A model generated the notes under the pieces. That model made no database searches. It saw only the letters and a list, made by a program, of their open reading frames with translations, and was not told the origin of the DNA. Both the position numbers and the translations under genes were made by a program. This document shows positions 32,111 through 41,255 of a stretch of DNA of 64,000 bases, one piece after another. The DNA comes from CAYYDE01 sp964470525 (GTDB taxonomy: Bacteria; Patescibacteriota; Gracilibacteria; BD1-5; UBA6164): assembly GCA_964470525.1 (NCBI GenBank), contig CAYYDE010000004.1:1-64000 (forward strand). The letters run 5' to 3'. How positions within the stretch are numbered: position 1 is the first letter of the stretch; each line of letters begins with the position of its first letter.

Positions 32111-32150
32111 AATCAATAGTTTTTAGTATTATACTGAAAAACTATTGATT
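32111..32150 (-). promoter_or_regulatory. Flippase promoter flanked by a 14-bp inverted repeat
   Basis: AATCAATAGTTTTT (32111-32124) and its exact complement (32137-32150) flank a 12-bp centre holding, on the minus strand, a perfect TATAAT. TTTGGA 16 bp upstream can be the -35. The -10 of the flippase promoter thus sits on the symmetry axis of a palindrome, as in an operator that blocks polymerase. The rest of 32151-32234 shows nothing. Confidence 0.5.
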
Positions 32151-32234
32151 CCAAATTTTTTCGAAAAAAGTTTGAGCAAAATAAACTGAAAATAAAATAT
32201 TTGAAAATATACCTGAGATGTATGAGAAATATAA

Positions 32235-32276
32235 ACCAAATAAAAACCTCTCTGAAAAGAGAGGTTTTTATTTGGT
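32235..32276. terminator. Terminator of the SLH protein gene
   Basis: A perfect 19-bp stem, ACCAAATAAAAACCTCTCT with its complement and a GAAA-type four-base loop, 5 bp beyond the stop codon. Symmetric, so it can act in both directions. Confidence 0.9.
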
Positions 32277-32281
32277 AAGAA

Positions 32282-33235
32282 TTAGTTTAATTCCATAGTA
32301 AGAACAACAATTTTTGTAACTTCAGCTCTTGTAATAGAATCACTAGGTCTAAATACGAGAGAACTATTTACTTCTTGTCCGTTTACGATACCAAGATTTT
32401 TAGCAGTTTGTACATATTTTACAGCCCATCCTGATACATCAGAAAAATCAGAATCATCAGCATCTGCAAGATCTACTCCAGCAGCGAGAAGAAGCATTTT
32501 CATACTTTCAGCTCTTGTAATAGAATCATCAGGTCTAAAGTTTGTATTACTTGCATCAATAAGACCAAGTTCAACAGCTTTTACAACTGCTCTTGCAATC
32601 CAAGAATCTTTTTGTACATCACCGAAAGTTGATTGTGAACCATCAACATCATCATAATCATGTCCAAGACCTCTTAAAACAATTTTTAAGAATTCAGCTC
32701 TTGAAGCAGAATTTTCAGGTCTAAATGTACCATCTGGATATCCAGAAATTACTCCAGCAACTGATAATTTTGCAATATAGTCAAGAGCAAAAGTGCTTCA
32801 TACATCTGAAAATGTAATTTTAGAACCATCTGGTTTTGTAATTGTTACTACTCCTGTAGATTCATCTTTATCAATATTTGGTTTTGTTGGAGTCGTAGGT
32901 GTTGTAGGATTATGTTCACCAACAGTTGTTTCTACTTCACCAACTGAAGTGGTAACAAGACCAACAGAACCTGCTGGATAGTAGTAAGAACCACCACCTC
33001 AACCAGCTCCTCAGCTTGATGGAGGAGTTACTGGAGGAGTAGGAGTTTCACCGTATCCATAACCATAACCATATCCGTATCCATAACCTGATCATGAACC
33101 AGATCCTCAACCAATTCCAAATACTCCTGATGCACTCAAAGCAAGAAGGAGAGAACCAAGAGCTACAATAGAGAGTACTCTTGAATTTCAAGTTTTATCT
33201 GTAAAAATATTTCACATACATAATAAAATAAACAT
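32282..33235 (-). CDS. S-layer homology (SLH) surface protein
   Basis: 317 residues. A signal-like N-terminus with a hydrophobic run (V-L-S-I-V-A-L-G-S-L-L-L-A) is followed by a Gly/Tyr/Ser low-complexity stretch of repeated G-Y, a Pro/Thr/Gly linker, and three SLH domains at the C-terminus, each with the F-S/G-D-V start and the F-R-P-x-x-S-I/A-T/S-R-A-E motif. SLH triplets bind secondary cell-wall polysaccharide, so this is probably an abundant wall-bound or S-layer protein. Start chosen at ATG 33235; ATG 33217 is in frame and equally plausible. Confidence 0.9.
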
Positions 33236-33283
33236 ATAAAGGTCTCCCAAAAGAGCTTATCTTTGAGAGAAATTGAATAGCAC

Positions 33284-33316
33284 TGTAATATTTTTTTGAA
33301 CAAAAAGTATATTACA
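33284..33316 (-). promoter_or_regulatory. Inverted repeat upstream of the SLH gene
   Basis: TGTAATAT (33284-33291) and ATATTACA (33309-33316) are 17 bp apart, 49-81 bp before the start. The spacing suits a dimeric regulator, and TTGTTC within the arms could be a -35. No clean promoter is visible. Low confidence. Confidence 0.3.
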
Positions 33317-33359
33317 ACAGCATTATTATATATATTTTTTTAGGAAAATCAATTTTTTT

Positions 33360-33387
33360 TTGCATATTACACAAACTTTTCTATAAT
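33360..33387 (+). promoter_or_regulatory. Promoter of the PG-binding membrane protein gene
   Basis: TTGCAT and TATAAT with a 16-bp spacer, 33 bp before the ATG at 33421. Confidence 0.6.
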
Positions 33388-33420
33388 AGAGAAAATAATT
33401 TTGTAATAAATGGCTCTTTT

Positions 33421-34779
33421 ATGCTAAAATATTTTGTTTGATATATTGGGTGTTTAAGTATCTTTTTGTTGTGAACTGCATGAGTTTTTTTTCAAAAAAT
33501 AGATTGGAATGTATATTGAGATATTTTTCTGGTTGTATATATGATATTGCTTCTTTTTCTATTTGAGTGAATATTTGAATATGTAAAAAGAGTTTTTCAA
33601 GTGAAAGAAAAATTTTCTTTTGATATTGTTGCTGAATATGTTTTGAAATATAGACATATTTTGTATCATGGAGGATTTTTTCTTTTGTTCCTTTTGTATG
33701 GCTGGAATATCCCTTTCTTTTTTGTTATTGTCTATGTTGTTTTGAGTGTTTTTTTCTATCAAATACCAAGTTTGTTTTTGTTTATAGCAGCATGATGACT
33801 TTGAGCTTTGTTTCCTCTTGTTTGGAGTACAGGATATAATACTTTATTTCTTCAAAATGTAATGACACTATTTTTAATAACTTGATTATTGAAAAAGTTA
33901 TTTGAAGTATATGGTATTGGATATTATAATCCTCTAATATTTCTAAAATGACAAGGAATAAAAGACGTAAAAGAAAACTTTTTTCTTCTCTTTCATGTGA
34001 TCTTATTTGTGTATTTTGGTATTTTAATTTGAAGTTTCTCATTTGAAATATTGCGTCATTTTTTGTATCTCAATTTTTGAGTATTATTGATAGCATACAT
34101 TTTTTTCAAAATTTTAGGATATAAAATTGATTTTTCTTTGCAAAAAATGTCTCTGAAGAATACAGAAAATTGGAATTATTTGATTATATTTCTTTCTGGA
34201 TTTTTGATAGTTTGAGGAAATATGTTTTCTGAAATTTGGCAATTTGTTCTTGCTTTTTTGCTTTTTTTCTGAGTATTTTTAGGTTTGTATAGTGATATAT
34301 TTACTGTGATAAAAAAATATATTTTTAGAAATATTCGTTTTGTTTTGACAGTTTCTACTATAGGGATTTTTTTATCAATATATTATGGTTTTCCTATTTT
34401 GAAAGATGTTTTTTCTCCTGAAAAAAAAGCAGAACATATTATTGATCAATGATTGCAAGATCTTTTGTTATTGTGAGAAGATGTTTGAGATGAAACCTTT
34501 TTTATTCCTGAAATACCTTCTTTTTCTGAACTTGATTTTGATCAAAATTTAGCTCTAAATTCACAATGAGAAAAAGTAGTGATATTACAAAAATTTTTGA
34601 ATTTTTATGGGTTTTATAATTTTGGTTTCTCAGGTATTTATGATGAGAAAACCCAAATTGGAATGCAAAGATTTTTGTATGAAAAATGCGATTGGAATCA
34701 AAATAATCAATGAATTTTATGACCTTTATGAAGAGAATGTATTTTGAACTTTCTTTATACACAAAATCAGGAACAATAA
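33421..34779 (+). CDS. Polytopic membrane protein with C-terminal peptidoglycan-binding-like domain
   Basis: 452 residues. About ten hydrophobic helices fill residues 1-330; then a short acidic linker and a C-terminal domain of about 80 residues whose V-I-L-Q-K-F-L-N-F-Y-G-F-Y, G-I-Y-D-E-K-T and M-Q-R-F-L match the peptidoglycan-binding (PGBD1) pattern L-Q-x-x-L...G-Y/F-Y...G-x-Y/F-D...T...A/M-x-x-F. TM helices could also be a permease. I do not know a family with this order. Many TGA glycines. Followed by the holin-like gene. Confidence 0.72.
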
Positions 34780-34841
34780 GCTATTGATTTTATAGAGATT
34801 TTTTATATAATGAGTGAGATTTTAGTTTCTAAAACATAAAT

Positions 34842-35222
34842 ATGAGAATTTTTCTTTCTATTGTATTAAATGGACTGATTTTATTTTTTATTTGGTATTT
34901 TCTTTGAGCTGATGCTGTCACAGTGGAATGAGGAAATTATGGATGGAAAGCATATTTGCTTTGAGGGATCATTTTATGAGTTTTAAATGCTACTGTGAAA
35001 CCATTTCTGAAAATTCTTTGATTTCCATTATTTTTCATCTATCCAATAGTTGTTTTGGTGATAAATGCTATTATTCTTTGGCTTTTAGGAATTACACTTA
35101 ATGATATTTTAGCATTAGATGGGATTCGTTATCATATTGATGGAAGAACAAATTTTGTTATAGCAACGATTCTCGCAGCATTTTTTAATGGACTCTTTGG
35201 TTTATTGTTTTGAAAAAAATAA
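34842..35222 (+). CDS. Holin-superfamily IV (PF04020-like) membrane protein
   Basis: 126 residues with four hydrophobic helices. The central block G-V-L-N-A-T-V-K-P-F-L-K-I-L-G-F-P and V-I-N-A-I-I-L-W-L-L-G is the pattern of the family once named phage holin 4-2, which is widespread in bacteria and not necessarily phage-derived. Function in cells is unclear. It ends with a basic G-K-K. Confidence 0.82.
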
Positions 35223-35292
35223 TCAAAAAATTGCTTTTTTACTTTTTTTCATTACATTATTGCACAACTATTTAATTTTTAAGTACAAAAAT

Positions 35293-35511
35293 ATGTATTC
35301 TATTTTAATAAATATTCAAATTGTTATCTCTGTTTTGCTTATTGGGATTATACTTATGCAAAATAAAAATGTTTCTCTCAATCTTACAAGTATGTGAGGA
35401 TGAATGGGGGAAGTAACAAAAAGAGGAACAGAAAAAGTATTACACAATATTACTGTTGGGCTTGGAGCTTTATTCATTTTAAATGCAGTAGTCTTATTTA
35501 TTCTAAAATAA
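35293..35511 (+). CDS. secG: Preprotein translocase subunit SecG
   Basis: Accessory subunit of the SecYEG channel. The 72-residue protein has two hydrophobic helices, the first ending I-L-M-Q, then the G-G-M-G-E loop (two TGA glycines) typical of SecG, and a second helix. Start at ATG 35293; a longer in-frame reading from 35188 would overlap the upstream gene. The 70 bp before it show nothing else. Confidence 0.87.
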
Positions 35512-35512
35512 T

Positions 35513-35580
35513 GAAAAAATTACTATACTTTTTCTAACTAATAAAGTGAATTGGTGTTTAAAAAGGGTAGTAATTTTTTC
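35513..35580 (+). terminator. Long hairpin downstream of secG
   Basis: GAAAAAATTACTA (35513-35525) and TAGTAATTTTTTC (35568-35580) pair perfectly, and a further C-T-T-T-T-T/A-A-A-A-A-G stretch extends the helix after a mismatch. The 5' arm encodes an in-frame eight-codon peptide (M-K-K-L-L-Y-F-F) from ATG 35511 that overlaps the secG stop. The T-rich 3' arm makes a terminator the simplest reading; an attenuator for the downstream gene is possible. Confidence 0.6.
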
Positions 35581-35603
35581 GTTTATATTTTTAACAAAAT
35601 TTT

Positions 35604-37751
35604 ATGAATCAGGAAAATGCAGATCGATTAAAGAAATATGGATTTTTTATCAGTATTCTTGTTGCCTGCTTGTTGTTTGCTCATATTATGTATATTTATC
35701 TTTATCATGATGCGGAAAGTACTCCGGTAGAATGATGAAGTGTTTCAGAATGAGTTATTTGACCAATGAGTCATTTAAATCCACTTATATATTCAAATGA
35801 TTATAATGAACATATTATAAATTTTTTATATCGTTCATTATTGAAATATGATGAGAAAGATAAGAAAATTGTATGAGATCTTGCAAATTGTGATATTAAA
35901 AATCTTCAATATATAGAATGTTATTTTAAGGAAAATGTGTTTTGGTCAAATGGGAAACCAGTTACTGCAAATGATGTAATTGCTACCTATACTATTATCA
36001 AAAATGCAAATTTGAATCCAAAAATCAATAGTTTATTAGAAAAAACTGTTATTGAAGAAAAAGCTGGAAATATTATTTTTAGAAATACGATTAAAGATGT
36101 TAATTTTTTAAGCGTTCTTCTTCAGCCAATTGTTTCAAAAGAAACTCTTGATAACATTGGAAATAAAGAATTAACATGAGAATTTAATGCAAGAAATGGA
36201 ATTTATTCTGGACCATATAAAGTAGAAAATCTCAGTTATGATGATAGTTTGGGAATTCAAAAACTTATTTTAGTGAAAAATGAGTTTTATACTGATGCTC
36301 CAGTACTTGTGTATCGTTATATTTATAAATTTTTTAAGGATAAAGCACATCTCTCAAAACATAAAGAAATTATCAATATTTTTTATGATGAAGAAAAAAT
36401 TATTGGAGATACAGTGCCAAGACTTGGGAAACATAATTTTTTTCTGAATAAATATGTTACTTTATTTTTGAATGAAGAAAAGATAAAGACTATAGATTTG
36501 AGAGAATTTATTCTTTCAAAAGTGAATCGTAATGATATCGTGAAAATGCTTCCATCAGGAAATTTAGCTGTTTCAAATTTATATCTTTTGGATGAAGATA
36601 TTGCTGCTCCAGAACAAAAAAATAATAATATTGAATCAATCATGAGTAAGCTTTGATATTTTTCAAAAGATACTCTTAAGGAAGATTTTGTAAAAGAGTT
36701 AAATGTTTTAAAAAATAAATCACAAAACATCATAGAAAATCCAACCCTTACATATATTACAGAACCATTTCAAACAAAATATAATTTTCTATGAGAAGAT
36801 AATATTCTTATTACTGGAAATACTCAATGAAAAAATGTAGATGAAATTTTTATCAATGGGTATAAACTTTCATGATATAATAAAGGAGATGAAAATTTTT
36901 ATTATCGTTTAAGAACAGATTTTGATAATATTCGTGCTGGGAAAAATGAATATCGTATTGAATTTAAGTCAGGAAATCAAACAGATTTTGTAGAAGATTT
37001 TGTGATTACTTTTAGTAGTGTTCCAGAAAAATTACTTGATTTAGAGAAATCGTTTTTTGAATGAGATAAAGAAAAGGATGAGCAAAGACAAAGTGAACTT
37101 GAAACAGAAATTGCTAAAATAGATGCATTAGAAGATAAGTTTTATTATAACAAAAATTATGAAAAATTTGTCTTGAATATTCGTTATCTTGACAATAAAG
37201 AAGATTTTAGTGTTACAGCAAATATAATAAAAAATATTTTATCAACCTATGGAATAGGAATTGAGATGATGGGAATTTCTACTTCTGAACTCAATAATGA
37301 AATGATTCATAATACTGAAAGTTATGATATGCTTTTAGTTGGATTAGATTTATGATATTTTAATTTTAATATATTTCCATATTTTCATTCAAGTCAAGCA
37401 AGTGGAGGATATAATTTTACGAATACAAAAACTTTAAATCTTGATTTGGCACTTGAAGAGTTAAAATCAAATGTTTTATCTCCGGAAAGAACAAAAGAAC
37501 TTCAAGTAAAAGTATTGAGTTTGATTCAAGAAAGATTTGTAGCAAAAACATTGTATACAAAAGAGGTAACCTATCTTGTTGATAGAAATATTAAGGATTT
37601 TGAAATGAAACGTCATAACTATTCACCTCTTGCAACCAATCAATCTATGAATTATGCGTATATTACAAGTGAAAAACATATAGATTTTCAAACAAAATGA
37701 TTAGGTAATTTCTTTTCTTTCTTAAAAAATATATTTTTCAATGATGTATAA
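35604..37751 (+). CDS. Extracellular solute-binding protein, family 5 (oligopeptide type)
   Basis: 715 residues. One N-terminal membrane helix (about 11-32) without a lipobox, then a domain with L-N-P-L-I-Y, the hallmark F-W-S-N-G-K-P-V-T-A-N-D-V-I-A-T-Y and R-N-G-I-Y-S-G-P-Y-K-V, all typical of DppA/OppA-type proteins. A middle insertion of about 150 residues with Asp/Lys-rich helices is not standard. The C-terminal half has N-I-R-Y-L-D and S-S-Q-A-S-G-G-Y-N-F-T-N. No permease or ATPase gene is adjacent. It overlaps the next gene by 11 bp. Confidence 0.87.
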
Positions 37752-38670
37752 AGATTTCAAAAAAGAGATAATATTAAAAGCATGGAATGTGATCAATGAA
37801 GATACAAAAATTAAAAAAATTTATTTTTTTCATGGTCTTATTTCTATTCTTTTTCTCTCTTTATTGTTGGTATATCAAGTAATTTATACCTATGTAGAGT
37901 TGTTTAATAAAAAGGAGGAGGCTCTTGTTGTGATTTTAAACTTTTTTCATTCAAGTTATTTTATAGAAACTCTTATTGCTTTTGGAGTGTTTATTTTGGT
38001 GTATATCATTATAAGTCCTATGTTTGAATGAGCATTGGTTCACTATCTTCACAAAAAAAATACCAACACCGAAGCGAGTTTTACTCAAGCATTTGGGGCT
38101 GGGTTGTACCGTTTTCTTCCTTTATTTGAATACAATAATATTTTCAATCAATTTCGATTTATTAGTATCATAAATATTTATCTTTTTTGTTTAAGATTTA
38201 TAGGAGTTGCATATATTTATTACCTTTCAGCTGCATTTTTGTTTCTTTTGTGAATTGCAACGATTATAAATATTTTGTTTTCTTATGCGAGATTTGAAAT
38301 TATTCTCAATAATAAAAAAGCACTTGCTTCTATTTCATCTTCGGTAAGAATTGCTTTGTTCAATCTATGAACGACAATTCGTATTTATTTTTTCTTATTT
38401 TTGGTAAATATTCGTGTTATTATTAACTTTATTGTTTTTTTATTATTTCCAATATTGATTGCCTTGATCGTTACGTATATCAGTTCAAAAATATTTCTTA
38501 TTATTACTTTAGGAATGGTAATATTTACTTTTATTTGTCTCATTATTCTTTTATGATATTTATGAGGAGTATTGGATATTTTTAAAACAGCTATTTGGTA
38601 TTTTGCATATCAAGAATGACTCAAAAATCTTGATGATCATGAAGAAATATCTGAGGAAGACGATAATTAA
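37741..38670 (+). CDS. Integral membrane protein of unknown function
   Basis: 309 residues, six or so hydrophobic helices, acidic C-terminal tail (E-E-I-S-E-E-D-D-N). Not recognised. It starts inside the 3' end of the solute-binding protein gene, so the two are translationally coupled and probably work together; it is not a recognisable ABC permease. Five TGA glycines. Confidence 0.65.
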
Positions 38671-38711
38671 ATATTGACAAATAGAAAAAATATATATAAT
38701 CATAATACATT

Positions 38712-38821
38712 GGGAATATAGCTCAGTAGGTAGAGTGCCAAAGTTGATTGATATTAGTTGATTGTTATCATGATTCATCAATCTTTGGAGGTCGCAGGTT
38801 CAATTCCTGTTATTCCCTCCA
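38712..38821 (+). tRNA. tRNA with a 41-nt anticodon loop (34-nt insertion), isotype undetermined
   Basis: The body is a good tRNA: acceptor GGGAATA/TATTCCC (all seven pairs), D arm GCTC/GAGT with loop AGTAGGTA, T arm GCAGG/CCTGT with loop TTCAATT, a five-base variable loop, discriminator T and encoded CCA. The anticodon stem CCAAA/TTTGG is intact but encloses 41 bases (38743-38783) instead of seven. The insertion contains a direct repeat GTTGATTG (38743-38750 and 38757-38764) and can extend the helix (TTGAT with ATCAA). U73 is typical of Gly and Cys tRNAs; the anticodon cannot be assigned. Confidence 0.72.
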
Positions 38822-38851
38822 TTTTTCTCCATTTTGTGAGAATTATGGTAA

Positions 38852-38876
38852 AAAAAAGTCCGTTTAGGACTTTTTT
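38852..38876. terminator. Terminator between the tRNA gene and the GlmU-like gene
   Basis: AAAAAAGTCC/GGACTTTTTT with a five-base loop. T runs on both strands; the T run overlaps the stop of the convergent nucleotidyltransferase gene. Confidence 0.88.
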
Positions 38877-40053
38877 ATTGTATGATTTCTCAAGGAAGAG
38901 TAAAACTATTATGTGGAATAATTCTTCCTGGATAGGTGAGAGTTTTGATTCAAGTTTTTGTATGATCTCAGATGATGACTCAAAATTTTCTCAGTCCAGT
39001 ATCAATAAGTTTTTCTTTTATCATAACTTTGACATTTGCTTTGTCATGACGAACATTTGCAGTAATCATACCTCATCAAATGTTTACATGGTTTCCAATA
39101 ATTGAGTCTCAAATATAACTCAGATGCGCAACATTTGTATGATCTCAAATAGTAGAATTTTTTATTTCAACAGCATTTCCTATTTTTGAATGTTCTCAAA
39201 TAATGGTATTTCCTCTCAAATATGTGTTTGGTCCGATGATAGATCATTTTCCAATATAAACATTTCATTCAATGTAAGTACCAGATTTTAAAATTGCTCC
39301 ATCTTCAAGAATAATGTTTCCTTTTATAGTAACTCATTCTTCAATTTCTCATTGTATTTCAGTTCTTGTAAGAGCATTCAAAAATGAACTATTTGCTTGT
39401 AAAATATCCCAAGGATATCATACATCAATATATTCGTTTTGTATTTCAAATGCATAAAAATCATGATTTTTGATATATGTATTTAGAGCATCAGTGAGTT
39501 CGTATTCTCATCTTGGAGAAAGAGGAAGATTTTGAACTATTTTCAGAATCTCATTTTTCATTTTAAATCATCAAAGATTTGCCAGATTTCCAATGTATTC
39601 TTGAGGTTTTTCTACAACAGAAAGTATTTTTTGATCTGCATTTACTTGAAAAATTCAGTATTTTGATGGATCATCTACTTTTTTTGCTAAAACTCAATAT
39701 TTTTCTGATTCAAGAATCATTTTTACATCACTTGCATCAATAATAGAGTCACCATACAAAATAAAAACATCTTCGTTACTCACAACATTTTTCAGAGCAG
39801 CTCCAGTTCCAGGTTCATCTCATTGAGTAATATAGGTGAGAGGAATATTTTTATAATGCATTCAAAGAGTTTCTTTTATCAGTTCTTCTTTGTATTTTAC
39901 AATGATAATAATTTCACTCACATATGGAACAATACTTTCAAGAGTATGTTCTAAAATAGATTTTCCAAAAATTTTTATCAGGGGTTTTGGAATAGTATGA
40001 GTGAAAGGTCTTAATCGACTTCCTTCTCCAGCTGCAAGAATAATAGCTTTCAT
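38875..40053 (-). CDS. Sugar-1-phosphate nucleotidyltransferase with left-handed beta-helix (GlmU-like)
   Basis: 392 residues. N-terminal domain (1-230) starts M-K-A-I-I-L-A-A-G-E-G-S-R-L-R-P with K-P-L, then G-D-S-I-I-D and V-E-K-P, the pyrophosphorylase signature. The C-terminal half (240-392) is a hexapeptide beta-helix with I-G-N-A-V-E-I-K-N-S, H-L-S-Y-I-G-D-S and N-I-G-G-G, the pattern of the acetyltransferase domain in archaeal-type bifunctional UTP-sugar pyrophosphorylases. It may supply UDP-GlcNAc, but the N-terminal domain also resembles glucose-1-phosphate thymidylyltransferases. Confidence 0.87.
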
Positions 40054-40082
40054 AGGTTTTTGTTAGAAAATATATTGAGTTT

Positions 40083-40110
40083 AATATATTTTTTATTTGT
40101 AAAAATGCAA
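40083..40110 (-). promoter_or_regulatory. Promoter of the GlmU-like gene
   Basis: On the minus strand TTGCAT and TATATT with a 16-bp spacer, 30 bp before the ATG at 40053. Confidence 0.6.
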
Positions 40111-40120
40111 GGAATCTATG

Positions 40121-40154
40121 AAAAAAATAAAACAACCCCCTTTTTGGAGGTTGT
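40121..40154 (-). terminator. Terminator of the small coiled-coil gene
   Basis: ACAACC-CCC/GGA-GGTTGT with a T5 loop; on the minus strand a T-rich run follows (A's at 40121-40131 on the plus strand). Eight bp beyond the stop codon at 40162. Confidence 0.78.
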
Positions 40155-40161
40155 GATGGAG

Positions 40162-40509
40162 CTACGCATGTTTCCATTCATACGAGCTTTGTTTGTTGAT
40201 GTCCTGTAACTTTGTCAAGAACTTTTGGAGTTCTTGCAAAGACAGTGACTCTATGACTTGTTGGTAGAGAACCATCAAGTTTTTATATTTTTGTTTTTGT
40301 TCAATGATGATTTCCATTGAAACTTTCTGATCCAAACAGGCAAGATAAAACTTGCGTTTGAAGCTGAGAACTTCAGCATCAACTTTTTGCTGTAAATCTT
40401 GTCTCTCTCGAAAATCTTGCGGAATCTCCGCATATTTGTACTTATCAAAAAACAGAACTTCTTTGAAAACTTCTACCATAAATACCAGAACAAATGCTAT
40501 TGACCACAT
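40162..40509 (-). CDS. Small single-pass membrane protein with coiled coil, unknown
   Basis: 115 residues from ATG 40509; ATG 40545 would add 12. I prefer 40509 because AGAGGTGA stands seven bases upstream, a rare clear Shine-Dalgarno sequence in this window. One N-terminal hydrophobic helix (W-S-I-A-F-V-L-V-F-M-V-E-V-F) is followed by a long charged, Gln/Leu/Glu-rich helical region with several cysteine-free heptads. No TGA, but there is no glycine either, so that says nothing about the code. Base composition is less AT-rich than its neighbours. Family unknown. Confidence 0.6.
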   Translation of the reverse strand: MWSIAFVLVFMVEVFKEVLFFDKYKYAEIPQDFRERQDLQQKVDAEVLSFKRKFYLACLDQKVSMEIIIEQKQKYKNLMVLYQQVIESLSLQELQKFLTKLQDINKQSSYEWKHA

Positions 40510-40574
40510 TTTATCACCTCTATCATGGAAAGAAAGTTCTTGCATTGTAATGAAAATGATAGAAAAGTCAAAGA

Positions 40575-40603
40575 AAAACCCCAATTTTTTAAATTGGGGT
40601 TTT
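40575..40603 (-). terminator. Terminator of the 94-residue gene
   Basis: AAAACCCCAATTT/AAATTGGGG-TTTT with a short loop, then T's on the minus strand. Eight bp beyond the stop at 40611, and upstream of the next gene's start, so the two small genes are separate transcription units. Confidence 0.85.
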
Positions 40604-40610
40604 ATAAGAT

Positions 40611-40895
40611 TTAGATCTTGATATCCACACGGCAAGCAGAGAGTATCTGATTGCGGAAAATAGCAAGTTTTCTTGAAATCTCTAAACGATCAAGCTCTTC
40701 AAAGTTTTTACTTTGATCCACTTGTTGTATGAGTGCTGTGAGACTTTTTAAAATTATAGGTTTTAAGTTTTGAAACCTACTCTTTTCACTTTCTCGTTTT
40801 AACTTTGTAAGGCTTATATTATTGATCTGGTGAACAAAACTGTTTAAAGTCTTGAGTTTAACATTTTGTTCTTTTGAATATTTTGTTTTTTTCAT
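40611..40895 (-). CDS. Small basic helical protein, unknown
   Basis: 94 residues from ATG 40895 (GTG 40928 would add 11). Lys/Arg/Gln/Leu-rich and predicted all-helical, with no membrane segment; K-K-T-K-Y-S-K-E-Q-N at the start and L-S-A-C-R-V-D-I near the end. Contains no glycine at all, so it gives no information on UGA. Like the gene after it, it has its own terminator and no identifiable family. A regulatory or nucleic-acid-binding role is a guess. Confidence 0.5.
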   Translation of the reverse strand: MKKTKYSKEQNVKLKTLNSFVHQINNISLTKLKRESEKSRFQNLKPIILKSLTALIQQVDQSKNFEELDRLEISRKLAIFRNQILSACRVDIKI

Positions 40896-41102
40896 TTTGA
40901 TTTTCTTTTCCTCTTGAAAAAAATTCACATAACATAATTATTCACTGATCCACAATTTTTCAGGAGGGTGGAAAAGGGATATATGAATGCGAACATAATA
41001 ATTAAATTGCATGATAATCCATTATTCACTTCCTTACTGAGAAAGTATTTTAATTGTACGTAATTTTGATAAAAGTCAAGAAAAGTGAAAAATATAAAAA
41101 AC

Positions 41103-41119
41103 TGCTCAAATTTAGAGCA
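41103..41119. other. Short hairpin in the gyrA upstream region
   Basis: TGCTC/GAGCA with a seven-base loop and T runs on both strands, in the 360-bp space between the small basic gene (minus) and gyrA (plus). The same space holds a repeated ATTATTCACT (40936-40945, 41011-41020) upstream of the minus-strand gene, an unproven operator candidate. Confidence 0.35.
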
Positions 41120-41177
41120 TTTTTCATTTTTTGATATAAAAAGCCCTTAAAAATCAGTAAAAAAGCTATTTTTTTAT

Positions 41178-41205
41178 TTGATAATTTTAAAAAAATAAGT
41201 ATAGT
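41178..41205 (+). promoter_or_regulatory. Promoter of gyrA
   Basis: TTGATA and TATAGT with a 16-bp spacer, 50 bp before the gyrA ATG. Confidence 0.6.
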
Positions 41206-41255
41206 ATTTTCAAGTAAAAAAGCTTTTACGCCTTTATTTTTTAGCCTTTGTTTGT

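Noticed and set aside
32111..32150. Invertible promoter (phase variation)
   Set aside because: The segment between the arms is only 12 bp, too short for site-specific inversion; an operator is simpler.
34842..35222. Prophage remnant, from the holin-type name
   Set aside because: No phage genes are near, and this membrane family is common outside phages.
38743..38783. Group I intron in the tRNA anticodon loop
   Set aside because: The insertion is only 34 nt over a normal loop, far below the size of a self-splicing group I intron, and no P/Q/R/S core elements are possible.
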